Assembly: GCA_963422465.1 (NCBI GenBank) | Contig: OY730173.1 | Span: 2,914,001 to 2,978,000 of the forward strand | DNA length: 64,000 nucleotides | Direction: 5' to 3' | From: Lichina pygmaea | Taxonomy: Eukaryota; Ascomycota; Lichinomycetes; Lichinales; Lichinaceae | Shown: positions 21,360 to 33,120 of the stretch, piece by piece | How the letters are laid out: each line of letters starts with the position of its first letter | Numbering within the stretch: position 1 is the stretch's first letter | Position numbers and translations under genes: made by a program | Notes under the pieces: model-generated | The model's input: the letters and a program-made list of their open reading frames with translations, nothing else | What the model was told of the DNA's origin: nothing | Database searches by the model: none

Positions 21360-24300
21360 GTTTCAGCCTCTAACACATAGGACACTGACTTGATACGATG
21401 GTGGATCCACGAAGCCCTACCCCTTCTCAGGCAGCCCAAGCCCAGGCTGCTCAGGCGGCTCAGGCCCAGGCTGTCCAGACGGCACCTATTGTTAACCTAC
21501 CCCTGAAGCTCTTGAAGGTAGGTGCCCCGAAGAGGTACGATAGATCCAGGGGAGGACTGGAGTTGTTCTTCTCATAACTGGAGCTCTACTATGGGTTCAA
21601 CACAGCCCAGTTCCTGACAGACCAGGAGAAGGTGCTATTTGCAGCCTCCTACCTGGAAGGACCAGCCTTCGCTTGGTTCAACATCTACTTAAGAGATTAC
21701 CTAGACAATCAGGCAGACCCCAAGAAGCAAGAAGACAATACCTGACAGGTTATGGGAAGCTTGAAAACCTTTAAGACAGCCATGAGAAAGATGTTTGGGA
21801 TTCTTGACAAGGAAAAGGATGCAGAACGAAAGCTCCAAGCACTGCGGCAAACTGGATCAGCATCAGAATTCACGGCGAAGTTCCAACAACTAGCAGTGAG
21901 GACCTAGTGGGGGGACAGTGCACTAACAGCACTATTCTACCAAGGCCTCAAGGAACAAGTCAAGGATGACATCACGCGAGAAGACTGACCAACTGAGCTC
22001 TACAAAATAATCAAGACTGCAGCTCGCATTGATGACTGACAGTTTGAGAGAGAGCTTGAGAAGTGAGGCAAGCAGACAAAACTATCAGTGAAGAAAAAGT
22101 CAACACCTGCCAAAGATAACTACAGCTTGGTACCCATGGAAATCGATGTGGTGGAACCACAAAAGAAGGAAACACAGAAGTGTTACAACTGTCAGAAAGT
22201 GGGCCACCTCGCGGTGAACTGCAGAAGCAAGAAGAAGAACAAGAAGGGTAAAGGGAAGCAGTTGAACGCCACAAGCGCCTGGAAAGGCTGGGAGACGGAG
22301 GAGCCCCAGAGGGCTCCCCAAGGCACACTGCCCCACAATCACCCTGAGGCAGCACTTCTCAGAGAGGAGGACAACCTCCGACAACACACTGAAAAACTCG
22401 AGAACATGCTTCAGGAAACCTTGGATCGTCTCAACAAGGTCTAAAGGAAGGTTGACAGAATCCACTGGGAGGAAGACCTGATCTCCGAGTTTGACATAAC
22501 TGGCTATATGGAGGAACAGGTTGATGACGAAGAAGCCCAGCCACCACCAGTCCCTGACAAACCTGTCCTTCGACAACAGGACGCAACCCTATCAGAAATA
22601 GGAGAGACGCAAGTGTCACGATGGGTTGACAATACCCTCAGCATCACACAGGTCAGAGACATCACCACACAAGTGGACCTACACCAAGCTACAACAGCAG
22701 CCTGCGGACAACCTTATTGGAAGGTGTGCGAGGACGACCACTGCAAGGAACACCTTCTAGAGAAAAGAAAGAAGATGTGGTTCCCAGGGTCTGAGGTGGA
22801 AGCATGATGGAATATGCACATCCAAAGAGTCAACCCTGAACAAGATGATTACAACCAAGATCTGTGGGAACAATGCCTCACCACACGATGCAAACAACAC
22901 GCGGTAGAGTGTCAGGCCCAGGATCTAGGCAGCTCAAAAAACTAGCAGTGCTCTTCAAAACTGGGGTTGGAAGAGCAGGCAAGACAACACCCCAGGAGGA
23001 AGGAGTCAAGCCAAGCCTTGACGCAACAGCCTGCAGCCCACACTTTCACATCAAGATCAGAGTCAATGGGTGGTTGGCTAAGGCCATGATCAACTCTGGT
23101 GTGACTGGCAACTTCATGTCAGAAAGCTTTGCCAGAAGAAACAAGGTTCCAGTCCAAGGCAAGAAAGACCTCTACCAGTTGACAGTGGTGGACAGAACAC
23201 CACTCTCCAAAGACAAAGGACAAGTGATGAAGGAGACCAAAAGCCTGAGACTGAGTGTCCATGGCACGACAATCAGAACAGAGGAATTTGACTTAGTCCA
23301 GATACCACACAAAGTTATATTGGGACTTCTGTGGTTGGAAAAACAAAACCCAAGGATTGACTGGAGAAGAAGGCAACTAGTCTTTCCGGACAGAACACTG
23401 GTCATGTCAGAACCAGGGGTGACAATTAAAGAAATCTCACTGACATGCTGGAAGAAATACCACCGGCACAGGCAGGCCTGTGTGGCCTGGATGAAACCCC
23501 GAACACAACAACTTTGCACTACACAAGACGCTGTGGGCGAGACTCAGGCACCGCAGTTGCCAAGTGAGTATAAAGAATACCAGGAGATGTTTGAAGAAAC
23601 AGTGATCACGACACTACCAGAACATCAGGAGTGGGACTATAAGATTCCGCTGGAAGACAGAAAAAAAACCCACACACAGCTCTATCTACACTCTGTCAGC
23701 AAAAGAGCTTGAGGCCCTGAGAGACTACCTGGACAAGAACCTAGCGAAAGGGTTCATAAGACCTTCAACATCACCAGCTGGATACCTGATATTGTTTGTG
23801 CCAAAGAAAGACAGCAAACTTTGACTGTGTGTTGATTATCAGTGGCTAAATGTGATTACAGTGAAAAACCACTACCCACTACCATTGATATCAGAAATCC
23901 AAGACTGGATCCAAGGAGTCAAATAGTTTACCAAGTTTGACATTCAAGGCGCTTTCAACCTGGTTAGGATGAAAGATGGTGAAGAATGGAAGACAGTCTT
24001 TTGTACAAGGTACAGGTACTACAAGTATACTGTGATGCTATTCAGCCTTACAAATGCACTGGTGACATTCCAATCACTTATTAACACTGTCCTCCGACAA
24101 TACCTGGACATATTTGTCACCGCTTATATTGACGATGTCTTGGTATACACCAATAGAACCTTGGAGGAGCATAAACAGTATGTCAAAATAATCCTACATG
24201 CACTCCAGAAAGCAGGCATAAGGTTACACCTTGATAAAAGTGTTTTCCACACAAAAGAAGTGGAATATTTGGGGTTGATCCTGACAACAGAAGGAATCTG

Positions 24301-26297
24301 AATGGACGACACAAAGACAGCAGCAGTACAAGACTGGCCAACACCCAAAAACCTCAAAGAAGTACAATCCTTCCTAGGATTTGCAAACTTCTACTGATGA
24401 TTCATCAAGGACTACTCAAGAACAGTAGTAGTCTTGACAGAGTTAACCAGAAAGAACAAATCTTTCAGGTGAGGGGAGAGCCAACAAGCAGCCTTCCAGG
24501 AGTTGAAGAATAAATTCATCTCCACACCTATTTTGGCATCATTTGATCCTGAGAAGAGGATCATTCTGGAAACTGATGTCTCAGACTAAGCATTGGGATC
24601 CTGCTTGTGTCAACCAGACGCCGACAACCACTTACACCCTGTCGTGTACTGATCAAGAAAGTTCTCTGGCCCAGAACTGAGGTACGATGTTCACGACAAA
24701 GAGTTGCTAGCAATTGTCAACGTATTCCAAGAATGGAGGCCTTACTTGGAGAGGGCAAAATACACAGTAGATGTGTACTCAGACCACAAGAACTTAGCTT
24801 ACTTCACAACAACAAAGAAGCTAAACTGATGACAAGTTCAATGGGCAGAGTTGTTAGCATTATACAACTTCCAAATCCTCTACTGGAAGAGCACTGAAAA
24901 TGCTCAAGCGGATGCACTCAGCAGGTGACCAGACCTGATGGACAAGAAAACAACAGAGGAACACTTAATCCTAGCGACAAAAGGACAAACCCTGGTCTAT
25001 GCCCAACCCCAACTGGCAACAACTGAAACAAAGAGTCCACTCCTTACCCTTGGCCACAAGGTGGCAAACAAAAAGGAAATTGTGCCAGAAAGAGCACAAG
25101 AGAAGGTGATCTGGAGGCACCATGACAGGCCTTTGCACAGACACCCCGGGCAAGATAAAACCTTGGAGAAAATCCAAAGGAACTACCACTTCGACAGAAT
25201 GAAGCGCAAGGTGACAGAGTTCATCCACAACTGTGAACAGTGCACAAAGAACAAGCCATCAAGACATAAGCCCTATGGGCAGACACAGTAAATAGACCTA
25301 TCCGAGGCACCATGGGAAACTATCACAATGGATTTTGTAGTCAAGTTGCCAAAGTCAACAGACCCAGCAACAAAGGTGGTATACAATAGCATTTTGGTGG
25401 TTGTTGACAAGCTCACCAAATACACCCACCTGGTCCTGTGGAAAGAGTCAGGAACCGTGAACAAACTTGCGAGCGTCCTACTCAAAGAGCTGGTAAGCCA
25501 CCAAGGGCTACCAAAGACAATCATCTCAGATCAAGACAAACTCTTCACCTCAAAATTCTGGAACATGTAGACAAGGCAACTTGGCATTGATACAAGGATG
25601 TCAACAGCCTACCACCCACAAACTGACAGACAAACTGAACAGACAAACCAGACAATAGAGCAGTATCTACAACACTACATCAACCACCAGCAGGATAACT
25701 GGGTTGAACTGCTACCAATAGCCCAGTTTGTGTACAACAACCAGCAACACAGTGTGACAGGGACAACACTGTTCTTTGCGAACTACAGAAGAAACCCCCG
25801 ATAGCAGGCAACAGCAGAAGGCAATGTTGTTGATGTTAGCAAACTCACTGCTATGCACGAGATAATGAAAACAACAATCAACTGTGCCCAGAACACCACC
25901 ACCCGCTGATTACACAACAAAAGGTTGAAGAGACCAACCCTGGAAAGAGGGGATAAGGTCTACCTATCAACAAAAAACCTGCGCTCAAAGTGACTGAGCA
26001 AAAAGCTGGACCACGTACAAATCAGACTATTCGAAATCAAGAAGCACACTGGGAAAGTCAACTATCAACTGAGACTACCACAAAAAGCAAGGATACACTG
26101 AGTATTCCATGTCTCACTGCTTGAACCAGCACCCAGCGACGCAGAAATCAAGACAGAATGGAACTTCAAGGATGATAAAGAAGAGTATGATGTTGAAAGA
26201 ATCCTGGATAGTCAAAGAAACAGACAGAAAACTGAGTACCTGGTGAAGTGGTTAGGATTTGACAAAGAGGAGAATTCATGGGAACCAACTGAAAACT

Positions 26298-26783
26298 TCA
26301 GCTCTGCGATGAACCAGAAGCTGGTGGAATACCACCAAGCAAACCCGCAGCGACCAGGTCTGACAGGGACAATGGCTTGAGAGAAGCCAAAGTCTCTGAA
26401 GAGAAGATGTCCTCAAAGAACAGTGGAGCAGCAGCCTGACTGGCCTCCTGTTCGCGGATAACATGGAGAGCCTCTTGTTCCTGAGCATCAAGGGACTCTT
26501 GATCCTTGATAGCTGACAGCTCACGACAGATGGCATCAGCCTTCTTCTGTGAGAGATAACCCAGCTGCCAGCGGAGGTGGATCTGCCGGGGAAGCAACTT
26601 TGACAATTGGTTATCAGTCTTCCGCAGCTGAGCCTTGAGCTGCTTGCGCTCAAGTTCCATCTTCTTCTATTCTGATTCTGAGAGATGAAGGTTGCAGTGA
26701 CAACCCTTCTCAACACACTGACAACAAAAAGATGATGCGGAGCTTACGACACACTTGGCGTGGTCACAACAACAAGCACCGCA
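26298..26783 (-). pseudogene. B1 antisense frame: Zn2Cys6-type cysteine cluster and charged helical region
   Basis: On the strand opposite to pol, between chromodomain and 3' LTR. At 26694-26783 the cysteines are spaced C-x2-C-x6-C-x8-C-x2-C-x6-C, the spacing of fungal Zn2Cys6 DNA-binding domains. Nearer the chromodomain (26298-26660), a Lys/Glu/Gln/Leu-rich helical stretch starting MELERKQLKAQLRKTDNQL resembles a coiled coil. All six cysteines also occur at identical spacing in B' (27865-27954). Basic residues between the first cysteines are fewer than in classical Zn2Cys6 factors, so the assignment is by spacing only. Confidence 0.6.
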
Positions 26784-26931
26784 TGTGATTTTTGATTCCT
26801 TGCCTATTTTGCCAATACAACAAGAAAGAAAACCACGACAACAAGTTCAAGTTGTCTGGTCTTGGTTCATGACAAAAGAGGAGCAGGAACAAAAAGGATC
26901 TGGGGACAGAACTCTTGGAGAGAGGGGATAG

Positions 26932-27355
26932 TGTTAAGGCCTAGGCTGGAACAGCCCAGGTAAGCGAGGGAGAAGTGTTAGTCATGTGGAACAACATCCG
27001 ACTGATCTGGTGGACAAGCAAGAGCTAAGTGAGGAGCTTGTCTGGTGGACAAGCAGGAGCTAAGTGAGGAGCTTGTCTGGTGGACAAGCAGGAGCTAAGT
27101 GAGGAGCTTGTCCACACAAAAGGATGATACCCCTTGGAGGAGACCCCCCCCCTAGGGCATCTGTATAAAGACCACCCCAAGGGCCCGGAGGGATTAGCTC
27201 TCCAGGCTGAACACCAATACACACATCATACTGAGACAATAGCACAGGAGAGTTACCCCACCTGTCTATTCCTCTACCAAGTCTCTGTCTAGAATCTGCC
27301 CTGCGAAGCAACAGACTGTACCAGTTTCTGTGTGAACCCAGCCCAGCCTTTAACA
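26932..27355 (+). repeat. B1 3' LTR (424 bp, three U3 dyad units)
   Basis: The same as the 5' LTR apart from transitions and two extra 35-bp units, which account for the ~70-bp length difference. Ends TTTAACA, followed by target duplication CTCGG. Confidence 0.92.
27009..27115 (+). promoter_or_regulatory. B-type U3 tandem dyad array
   Basis: Three 35-bp units of the form GGACAAGC, 16-nt spacer, GCTTGTCC (an inverted repeat), with AGCTAAGTGAGGAGCT in the middle. The position upstream of a TATAAAG box fits an enhancer or operator array in U3. Other copies have one (21085-21120), three (27531-27636, reverse), four (63309-63449) and five (61697-61872, reverse) units. Confidence 0.65.
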
Positions 27356-27360
27356 CTCGG

Positions 27361-27716
27361 TAGAGGAATAGACAGGTGGGGTAACTCTTCTGTACTATTG
27401 TCTCAGTACGATGTTTGCATCAGTGTGTATTTGTATTCAGCCTGGAGAGCTAATCCCTCCGGGCTTTTTGGGGAGTCTTTATACAGATGCCCCAAGGGGG
27501 GGGGTCTTCTTGAGGAGTATCATCTTTTTGCGTGGACAAGCTCCTTGCTTAGAGACTGCTTGTCCACCAGACAAGCTCCTTGCTTAGCTCCTGCTTGTCC
27601 ACCAGACAAGCTCCTCGCTTAGCTCCAGCTTGTCCACCAGATCAGTCAGATATTGTTCTGCATGACTAACACTCCTTCCCTCACTTACCTGGGCTGTTCC
27701 AGCCTAGGCTTTAACA
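27361..27716 (-). repeat. B' 3' LTR, inner fragment
   Basis: The rest of the B' 3' LTR in reverse orientation after the B1 target duplication, ending GGCTTTAACA at 27716. Contains three 35-bp dyad units at 27531-27636. Confidence 0.9.
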
Positions 27717-27864
27717 CTATCCCCTCTCTCCAAGAGTTCTGTCCTCAGATCCTTTCTGTTCCTACTCCTCTTTTGTCATGAACTGAGATCAGACAACTTG
27801 AACTTGTTGTCGCAGTTCTTTTTGTTTTTGCATTGGCAAAATAGACAAGGAATCAAAAATCACA

Positions 27865-28350
27865 TGTGGTGCTTGTTGTCACAATCACGCCAAGTGTGTT
27901 GTGAGCTCTGCATCATCTTTTTGTTCTCAGTGTGTTGAGAAGGGTTGTTGCTGTGACCTCTATCTCTTGGAATCAGAATGGAAGAAGATGGAACTTGAGT
28001 GTGAGCAGCTTGAGGCTCAGCTGCGAGAGACTGATGACCAATTGTCAAAGTTGCTTCCCCGGTAGATCTGCCTCTGCTGGCAGCTGGGTCATCTCTCTCA
28101 GAAAGAGGCTGATGCCATCTGTTGTGAGCTGTCAGCCATCAAGGATCAAGAATCCCTTGATGCTCAGGAGCAGAAGGCTCTCTGCGTTATTCGCAAACAG
28201 GAGGCCAATCAGGCTGCTGCTCCTCTGTCCTTTGAGGACATCTTCTTCTCAGAGACTTTGGCTCCTCTCAAGCTGTTGTCACTGTCAGACCTGGTCGCTG
28301 CAGGTTTGCTTGGTGGTAATCCGCCAGCTTCTGGTTTATCACAGAGCTGA
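27865..28350 (+). pseudogene. B' antisense frame with Zn2Cys6-type cluster
   Basis: Because B' is reversed, its antisense frame reads on the plus strand. The cluster C-x2-C-x6-C-x8-C-x2-C-x6-C spans 27865-27954 and is followed by a Glu/Leu/Gln-rich helical region. Cysteine positions match B1 exactly although the two copies have diverged. Confidence 0.6.
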
Positions 28351-28972
28351 AGTTCTCAGTTGGTTCCCACAAATTCTCTTCTTTGTCAAATCCTAACCAC
28401 TTCACCAGGTACTTGATTTTCTGTCTGTTCCTTCAGCTATCCAGGATCCTTTCAACATTGTACTCTTCTTCATTGTTCTCAAAGTTCTATTCTGTTTCAA
28501 TCTCTGCGTCACTGGGTGCTGGTTCAAGCAGTGAGATGTGGAATACTCAGTGTATCCTTGCTTTTCATAGTAGTCTCAGTTGGTAGTTGACTTTCCCAGT
28601 GTGCTTCTCAATTTTGAATAGTCTGATTTGTACATGGTTCAGCTTTTTGCTTGGTCACTTTGAGTGCAGGTTTTTTGTTGATAGGTAGACCTTATCCCCC
28701 CTTTCCAGGGTTGGTCCCTTCAACCTTTTGTTGTGTAATTAGTGGGCAGTAGTGTTCTGGGCACAGTTGATTGTTGTTTTCATCATCTTGTGCATAGCAG
28801 CAAGTTTATCAACATTGATGATATTGCCTTCTGCTGTTGCCTGCCATCAGGGGTTTCTTCTGTAGTTCGCAAAGAACAGTGTTGTCTCTGCCACGCTGTG
28901 TTGCTGGTTGTTGTATGCAAACTGTGCTATTGGTAGCAGCTCCACCCAGTTGTCCTGCTGGTGGTTGACGTA

Positions 28973-29567
28973 TGTTACAACCCAGGAGGAACACAGTCTT
29001 TATATACTCACAGAAAGCAGCAGACTGGATACTGGATGGAAGTACCAGACAGCGTGGCACGGGAACCAGTCACGTGACTGGTGAGACAAACCAGGGGGTG
29101 CTTGCCGCAGCATGCATATGCACGAACAAGTGAGCAAAGTGAGCAGAGCTCACCCAGCTTGCCGCAGCATGCATGAACAAGTGAGCAAAGTGAGCAGAGC
29201 TCACCCAGCTCACCGCAGCGTGTATGAACTGTGAGCAAAGTGAGCAGAGCTCACTGATCTTGCCGCAGCATGCATGAACTGTGAGCAAAGTGAGCAGAGC
29301 TCACTGTGCTCACGAACTGAGCACTATATAGTCTGGTGATAGTTCCCTTATGGAACAATCATCTTCAACTCATGTTGTGATCCAGACAACTAGATCTACT
29401 TCAATACAATCCTTTTGTACGAAGCTGTTGATCAGGTGTCACCACCACCACGTTCCACCAAACCCCTTCGCACTTCTTGACACTCCTCTCCTGTGAGAAC
29501 CAACCCACCTTCCACCTCTCGCTCTAATCCTATACTTGGATAGGACAGTACAGTACAGACCACAACA
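28973..29567 (+). repeat. E1 5' LTR, D-type (595 bp)
   Basis: TGTTACAACCCAGGAGGAAC...CACAACA. U3 holds four units of the GTGAGC/GCTCAC array, then a CACTATATAG core promoter shared with C-type LTRs. Confidence 0.92.
29130..29313 (+). promoter_or_regulatory. D-type U3 dyad array
   Basis: Four ~50-bp units. Each has GTGAGC-AAA-GTGAGC-AGA-GCTCAC, containing the perfect dyad GTGAGC/GCTCAC, separated by a GCAGCATGCATGAA-like core. Two units occur at 44025-44107 and 54025-54107, four at 59860-60041. A CACGTG box (TCACGTGACTGG) lies just upstream. Confidence 0.65.
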
Positions 29568-30963
29568 CTTTGAAGACCCTCAAGGATGAGTACCTCAGGA
29601 GCAACCAACCCCAACTTCCCAGATGGAAAGATTAGCGTCGCCAAGCCAGACCTGTTCTACAGTGAAAGAAACAAGGTTGACAACTGGCTCATGCAACTTC
29701 AAGTCTACTTTCAATTCCAACCAGAGACGAAGCTGCCTAAGGACAAGTGGCCCCTCTTCGCAACCACTTACATAAGAGGTAATGCTTATTGATGGATCAA
29801 GCCCTATGTCAACAAACATCTCTCAGGAAACAGAGACCACAACAGCACAACAGAATGGATGACAAAATAGATGTGATTCAAGGACAAGATCAAAAAGATC
29901 CTTGGACTATCTAACAAAGACAAAGTGGCTATACGGATGATCCAGCACATCAAGCAACAACACTCAGCCGCAGAGTACACCACGTAGTTCAAACAATACT
30001 CAGTACTGACTGACTGGGACAACAACACCCTGATAGTCATGTACTGATGTGGACTCAAGGAAAACATGAAGAATGAAATCACCTTCAACAGATGAGCAGT
30101 TGACACACTGGATAAACTCATCACACAAGCAATCAACATTGATGACAAACTATTCAAGTGAGCAATAGAGAAACACCACGACAGAGGATACAGCCACCCC
30201 ACATAGCATGTGAGCAACCACTACAAGCTGCCTAACAAGGCACCACCACATGACCTATATGGCTATACACCCATGGAACTGGATGCAGTCCACCACAAGG
30301 GAAGGTTCACGAAGGGAAGGAACAACAAAAAAGGGAAAGCACTGAAGTGTTATGTCTGTGGCAAGCTAGGCCACATGGTGAAAGACTGTCATTCAAAGAA
30401 CAAGGTGCACTAACAGCAACTTAATACGCTCGACAGAGACTGGAATGTCATCAAGCCAGAGGACCCACCAGGAGAGGCTCAGCTATCCCTCAAACAATAG
30501 GACAACTACGATCAGACATTGGAAGCAGCCCACCAACTGGCAACATCAGGAGGTAAGGATCTACCAGAACAGACAGGTCAGGACAAGGGACAGGAGCCCT
30601 TAACTACCTCTGATGGGGACTGAGATGAACCCATGTCTATCAAAGAAGAAATACCACAAGGAAGCTATGCTTTTTTTTTTTTGATTCTTACACTGGTAGT
30701 AGGTTTACAGCCATGCAGATCTTCTAGCTAATAGTGAACTCCTTCAGAAAACCTTTGAAGGGATAAAAACTGAAGGCAGGGTGTGACTAGGGAATGTAAC
30801 AAAAGGAATCTTGAAGTTTCTGGTAAGAGAAGAGAATCTAGGTATTGGATTGGGAATAGTGGAGTTTGAAAGCTAGATTAAACTGGTTTAGTCTTTTCAA
30901 AGACATAAACCAGTACAAGAACTTCTGTAGTAGCTCTGGGTTTGAAATAATAGTGGTGAAGTC

Positions 30964-31603
30964 TGTTACGACCCAGGGGATGGGAGCCACTCATTTATAG
31001 GCAATCAGGCTGTGGGCCAGGCAAGAGGACACCATGGAAGTCAAGTGACCAACCAACAAGGGGTCACGTGACTGTCGAGACACACGGGAGTCTTGACGCA
31101 GCATGCATGAAGTATCAAGACAATCTCACCAGTCTCAACGCAGGATGCATGAAGTATTGAGACAATCTCACCAGTCTTGACGCAAGATGCATGAAGCATC
31201 AAGACAATCTCACCAGTCTTGACACAGGATGCATGAAGCATCAAGACAATCTCACCAGTCTTGACGCAGAGTGCATAACATGGTGGGACTGTCAAGACAA
31301 TCTCACCCGTCTTGACGTCAAGACTGTCAAGACAATCTTGATCGTCTTGACAGGCCAGCACTATATAGTCCAGTGATAGTTCCCTTATGGAACAATCATC
31401 TTCAACTCATGTTGTGATCCAGACAACTAGATCTACTTCAATACAATCCTTTGTACAAAGCTGTTGATCAGGTGTCACCACCACCATGTTCCACCAAACC
31501 CCTTCGCACTCCTTGACACTCCTCTCCTGTGAGAACCAACCCACCTTCCACCTCTCGCCCTAATCCTATACTCAGATAGGACAGTACAGTACAGACTGCA
31601 ACA
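30964..31603 (+). repeat. E2 5' LTR, C-type (640 bp)
   Basis: TGTTACGACCCAGGGGATGG...CTGCAACA. One more 42-bp U3 unit than its 3' partner explains the 40-bp length difference. Confidence 0.92.
31090..31352 (+). promoter_or_regulatory. C-type U3 dyad array
   Basis: About four 42-bp units with the perfect dyad GTCTTGA, 18-nt spacer containing GATGCATGAA, TCAAGAC, followed by a compact run of the same half-sites. About three units occur at 37063-37285, 44392-44613 and 50332-50553. A GTCACGTGACTG box lies upstream and CACTATATAG downstream. Confidence 0.65.
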
Positions 31604-32553
31604 CTTTGAAGACTCTCAAGAATGAGTACCTCAGGAGCAACCAACCCCAACTTCCCAGATGGAAAGATTAGCGTTGCCAAGCCAGACCTGTTCTACAGCG
31701 AAAGAAACAAGGTCAACGACTGGCTCATGCAACTCCAAGTCTACTTTCAATTCCAACCAGAGACGAAGCTGCCTAAGGAAAAGTGGCCACTCTTTGCAAC
31801 CACTTACATGAGAGGCAATACTTATCGATGGATCAAGCCCTACGTTAACAAACATCTCTCAGGAAACAGAGACCACGACAGCACAACAGAATAGATGATG
31901 AAATAGACACAATTCAAGGACAAGATCAAAAAGATTCTTGGACTATCTAACAAAGACAAAGTGGCTATACGAATGATCCAGTACATCAAACAACAACGCT
32001 CAGCCGCAGAGTACACCACGCAGTTCAAACAATACTCAGTACTGACTGACTGGGACAACAACACCCTGATGGTCATGTACTGACGTGGACTTAAGGAAAA
32101 CATGAAGGATGAAATCACCTTCGACGGACGAGCGGTCAACACACTGGACAAACTCATCGTACAAGCAATCAACATCAATGACAAACTATTCAAGCGAGCG
32201 ATGGAGAAACACCATGACAGAGGATACAGCCACCCCGCATGGCATGTGAGCAACCACTACAAGCCACCTAACAAGGCACCGCCACATGATCCATATGGCT
32301 ATGCACCCATGGAACTGGATGCAGTCCACCACAAGGAAAGTTCACAAAGGGAAGGAACAACAAAAAGGGGAAAGCACTGAAGTGCTATGTCTGTGGCAAG
32401 CTAGGCCACATGGTGAAAGACTGTTGTTCAAAGAACAAGGTGCACTGACAGCAACTTAATACACTTGACGGAGACTGGAATGTCATCAAGCCAGAGGACC
32501 CACCAGGAGAGGCTCAGCTATCCCTCAAACAATAGGACAACTACAATCAGACA

Positions 32554-33120
32554 TTGGAAGCAGCCCACCAACTGGCAACATCAGAAGGCAAGGACCTACC
32601 AGAACTGACAGGTCAGGACAAGGGACAGGAGCTCTTAACTACCTCTGATGGGGACCAAGATGAACCCGTGTCTATCAAAGAAGAAATACCACAAGGAAGC
32701 TATACTTACAGCATGGACCCACAAAATCTACAGCACGGCGAACTACAGTGGAGACTTTGCACAAAGCACTACTGCACCTACCACGAACAACTACAAAGGT
32801 ACGGAGGACATTCACCCTACCACACCACCTGCCACAAGCATTGGGTCAATTGCAAGAAGGATGTGTGTGAGATCCATCTTTGGGATAAACGCCAACACAC
32901 TACATTCCCTGGGCACACACATGATTGGCACAAACACCTCATGTTCCTACAGCAAGGCAACAACCACAACTGCTACATCAACAATTGGCAGTACTGCCTC
33001 AAGCCTGGATGTGACAAGTATCAGCAAGACAAATTCATGAACAGATTCCTTAGGACTGATGGGAATGGCTGGACCCATTGCCCAGTCAGCGGAAAGACAC
33101 TTCGATCAGGAAAAGACTGA
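32554..33120 (+). pseudogene. E2 Gag-Pol linker with three W-x2-C-x4-C-x2-H modules
   Basis: Between gag and protease, three short modules repeat: WRLCTKHYCTYH, WVNCKKDVCEIH and WQYCLKPGCDKY, i.e. Trp, Cys, Cys and His/Tyr at fixed spacing. The same region exists in E1 (39.64-40.04 kb), E3 (45.8-46.4 kb) and E4 (55.4-55.86 kb), and one module occurs in B1 (~22.72 kb). They may bind metal; no function is known to me. Confidence 0.6.

Larger units (their letters stand above)
21007..27355 (+). mobile_element. Gypsy element B1, inserted in the B' LTR
   Basis: A 6.35 kb element with TGTTAAGG...TTTAACA LTRs and target duplication CTCGG (21002-21006 and 27356-27360), lying inside the LTR of its own reverse-oriented relative B'. 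Parts: gag from 21398 (CCHC knuckle CYNCQKVGHLAVNC near 22172), a single W-x2-C-x4-C-x2-H module near 22.72 kb, protease ~23.0-23.35 kb, RT ~23.7-24.3 kb, RNase H ~24.5-24.9 kb, integrase ~25.1-25.8 kb, chromodomain ~26.2-26.33 kb, antisense Zn-cluster frame ~26.3-26.8 kb, and a purine-rich tract before the 3' LTR. It is broken at a few tens of places. Confidence 0.92.

Noticed and set aside
31090-31352. CRISPR-like array (regular ~42-bp repeats)
   Set aside because: The repeats are contiguous tandem units within LTR U3 regions, with no unique spacers; the genome is eukaryotic.
31191-31376. Small proteins of the type MKHQDNLTSLDAGC encoded in LTRs
   Set aside because: They are translations of the tandem U3 units, present only because the unit length (42 bp) keeps the frame open.
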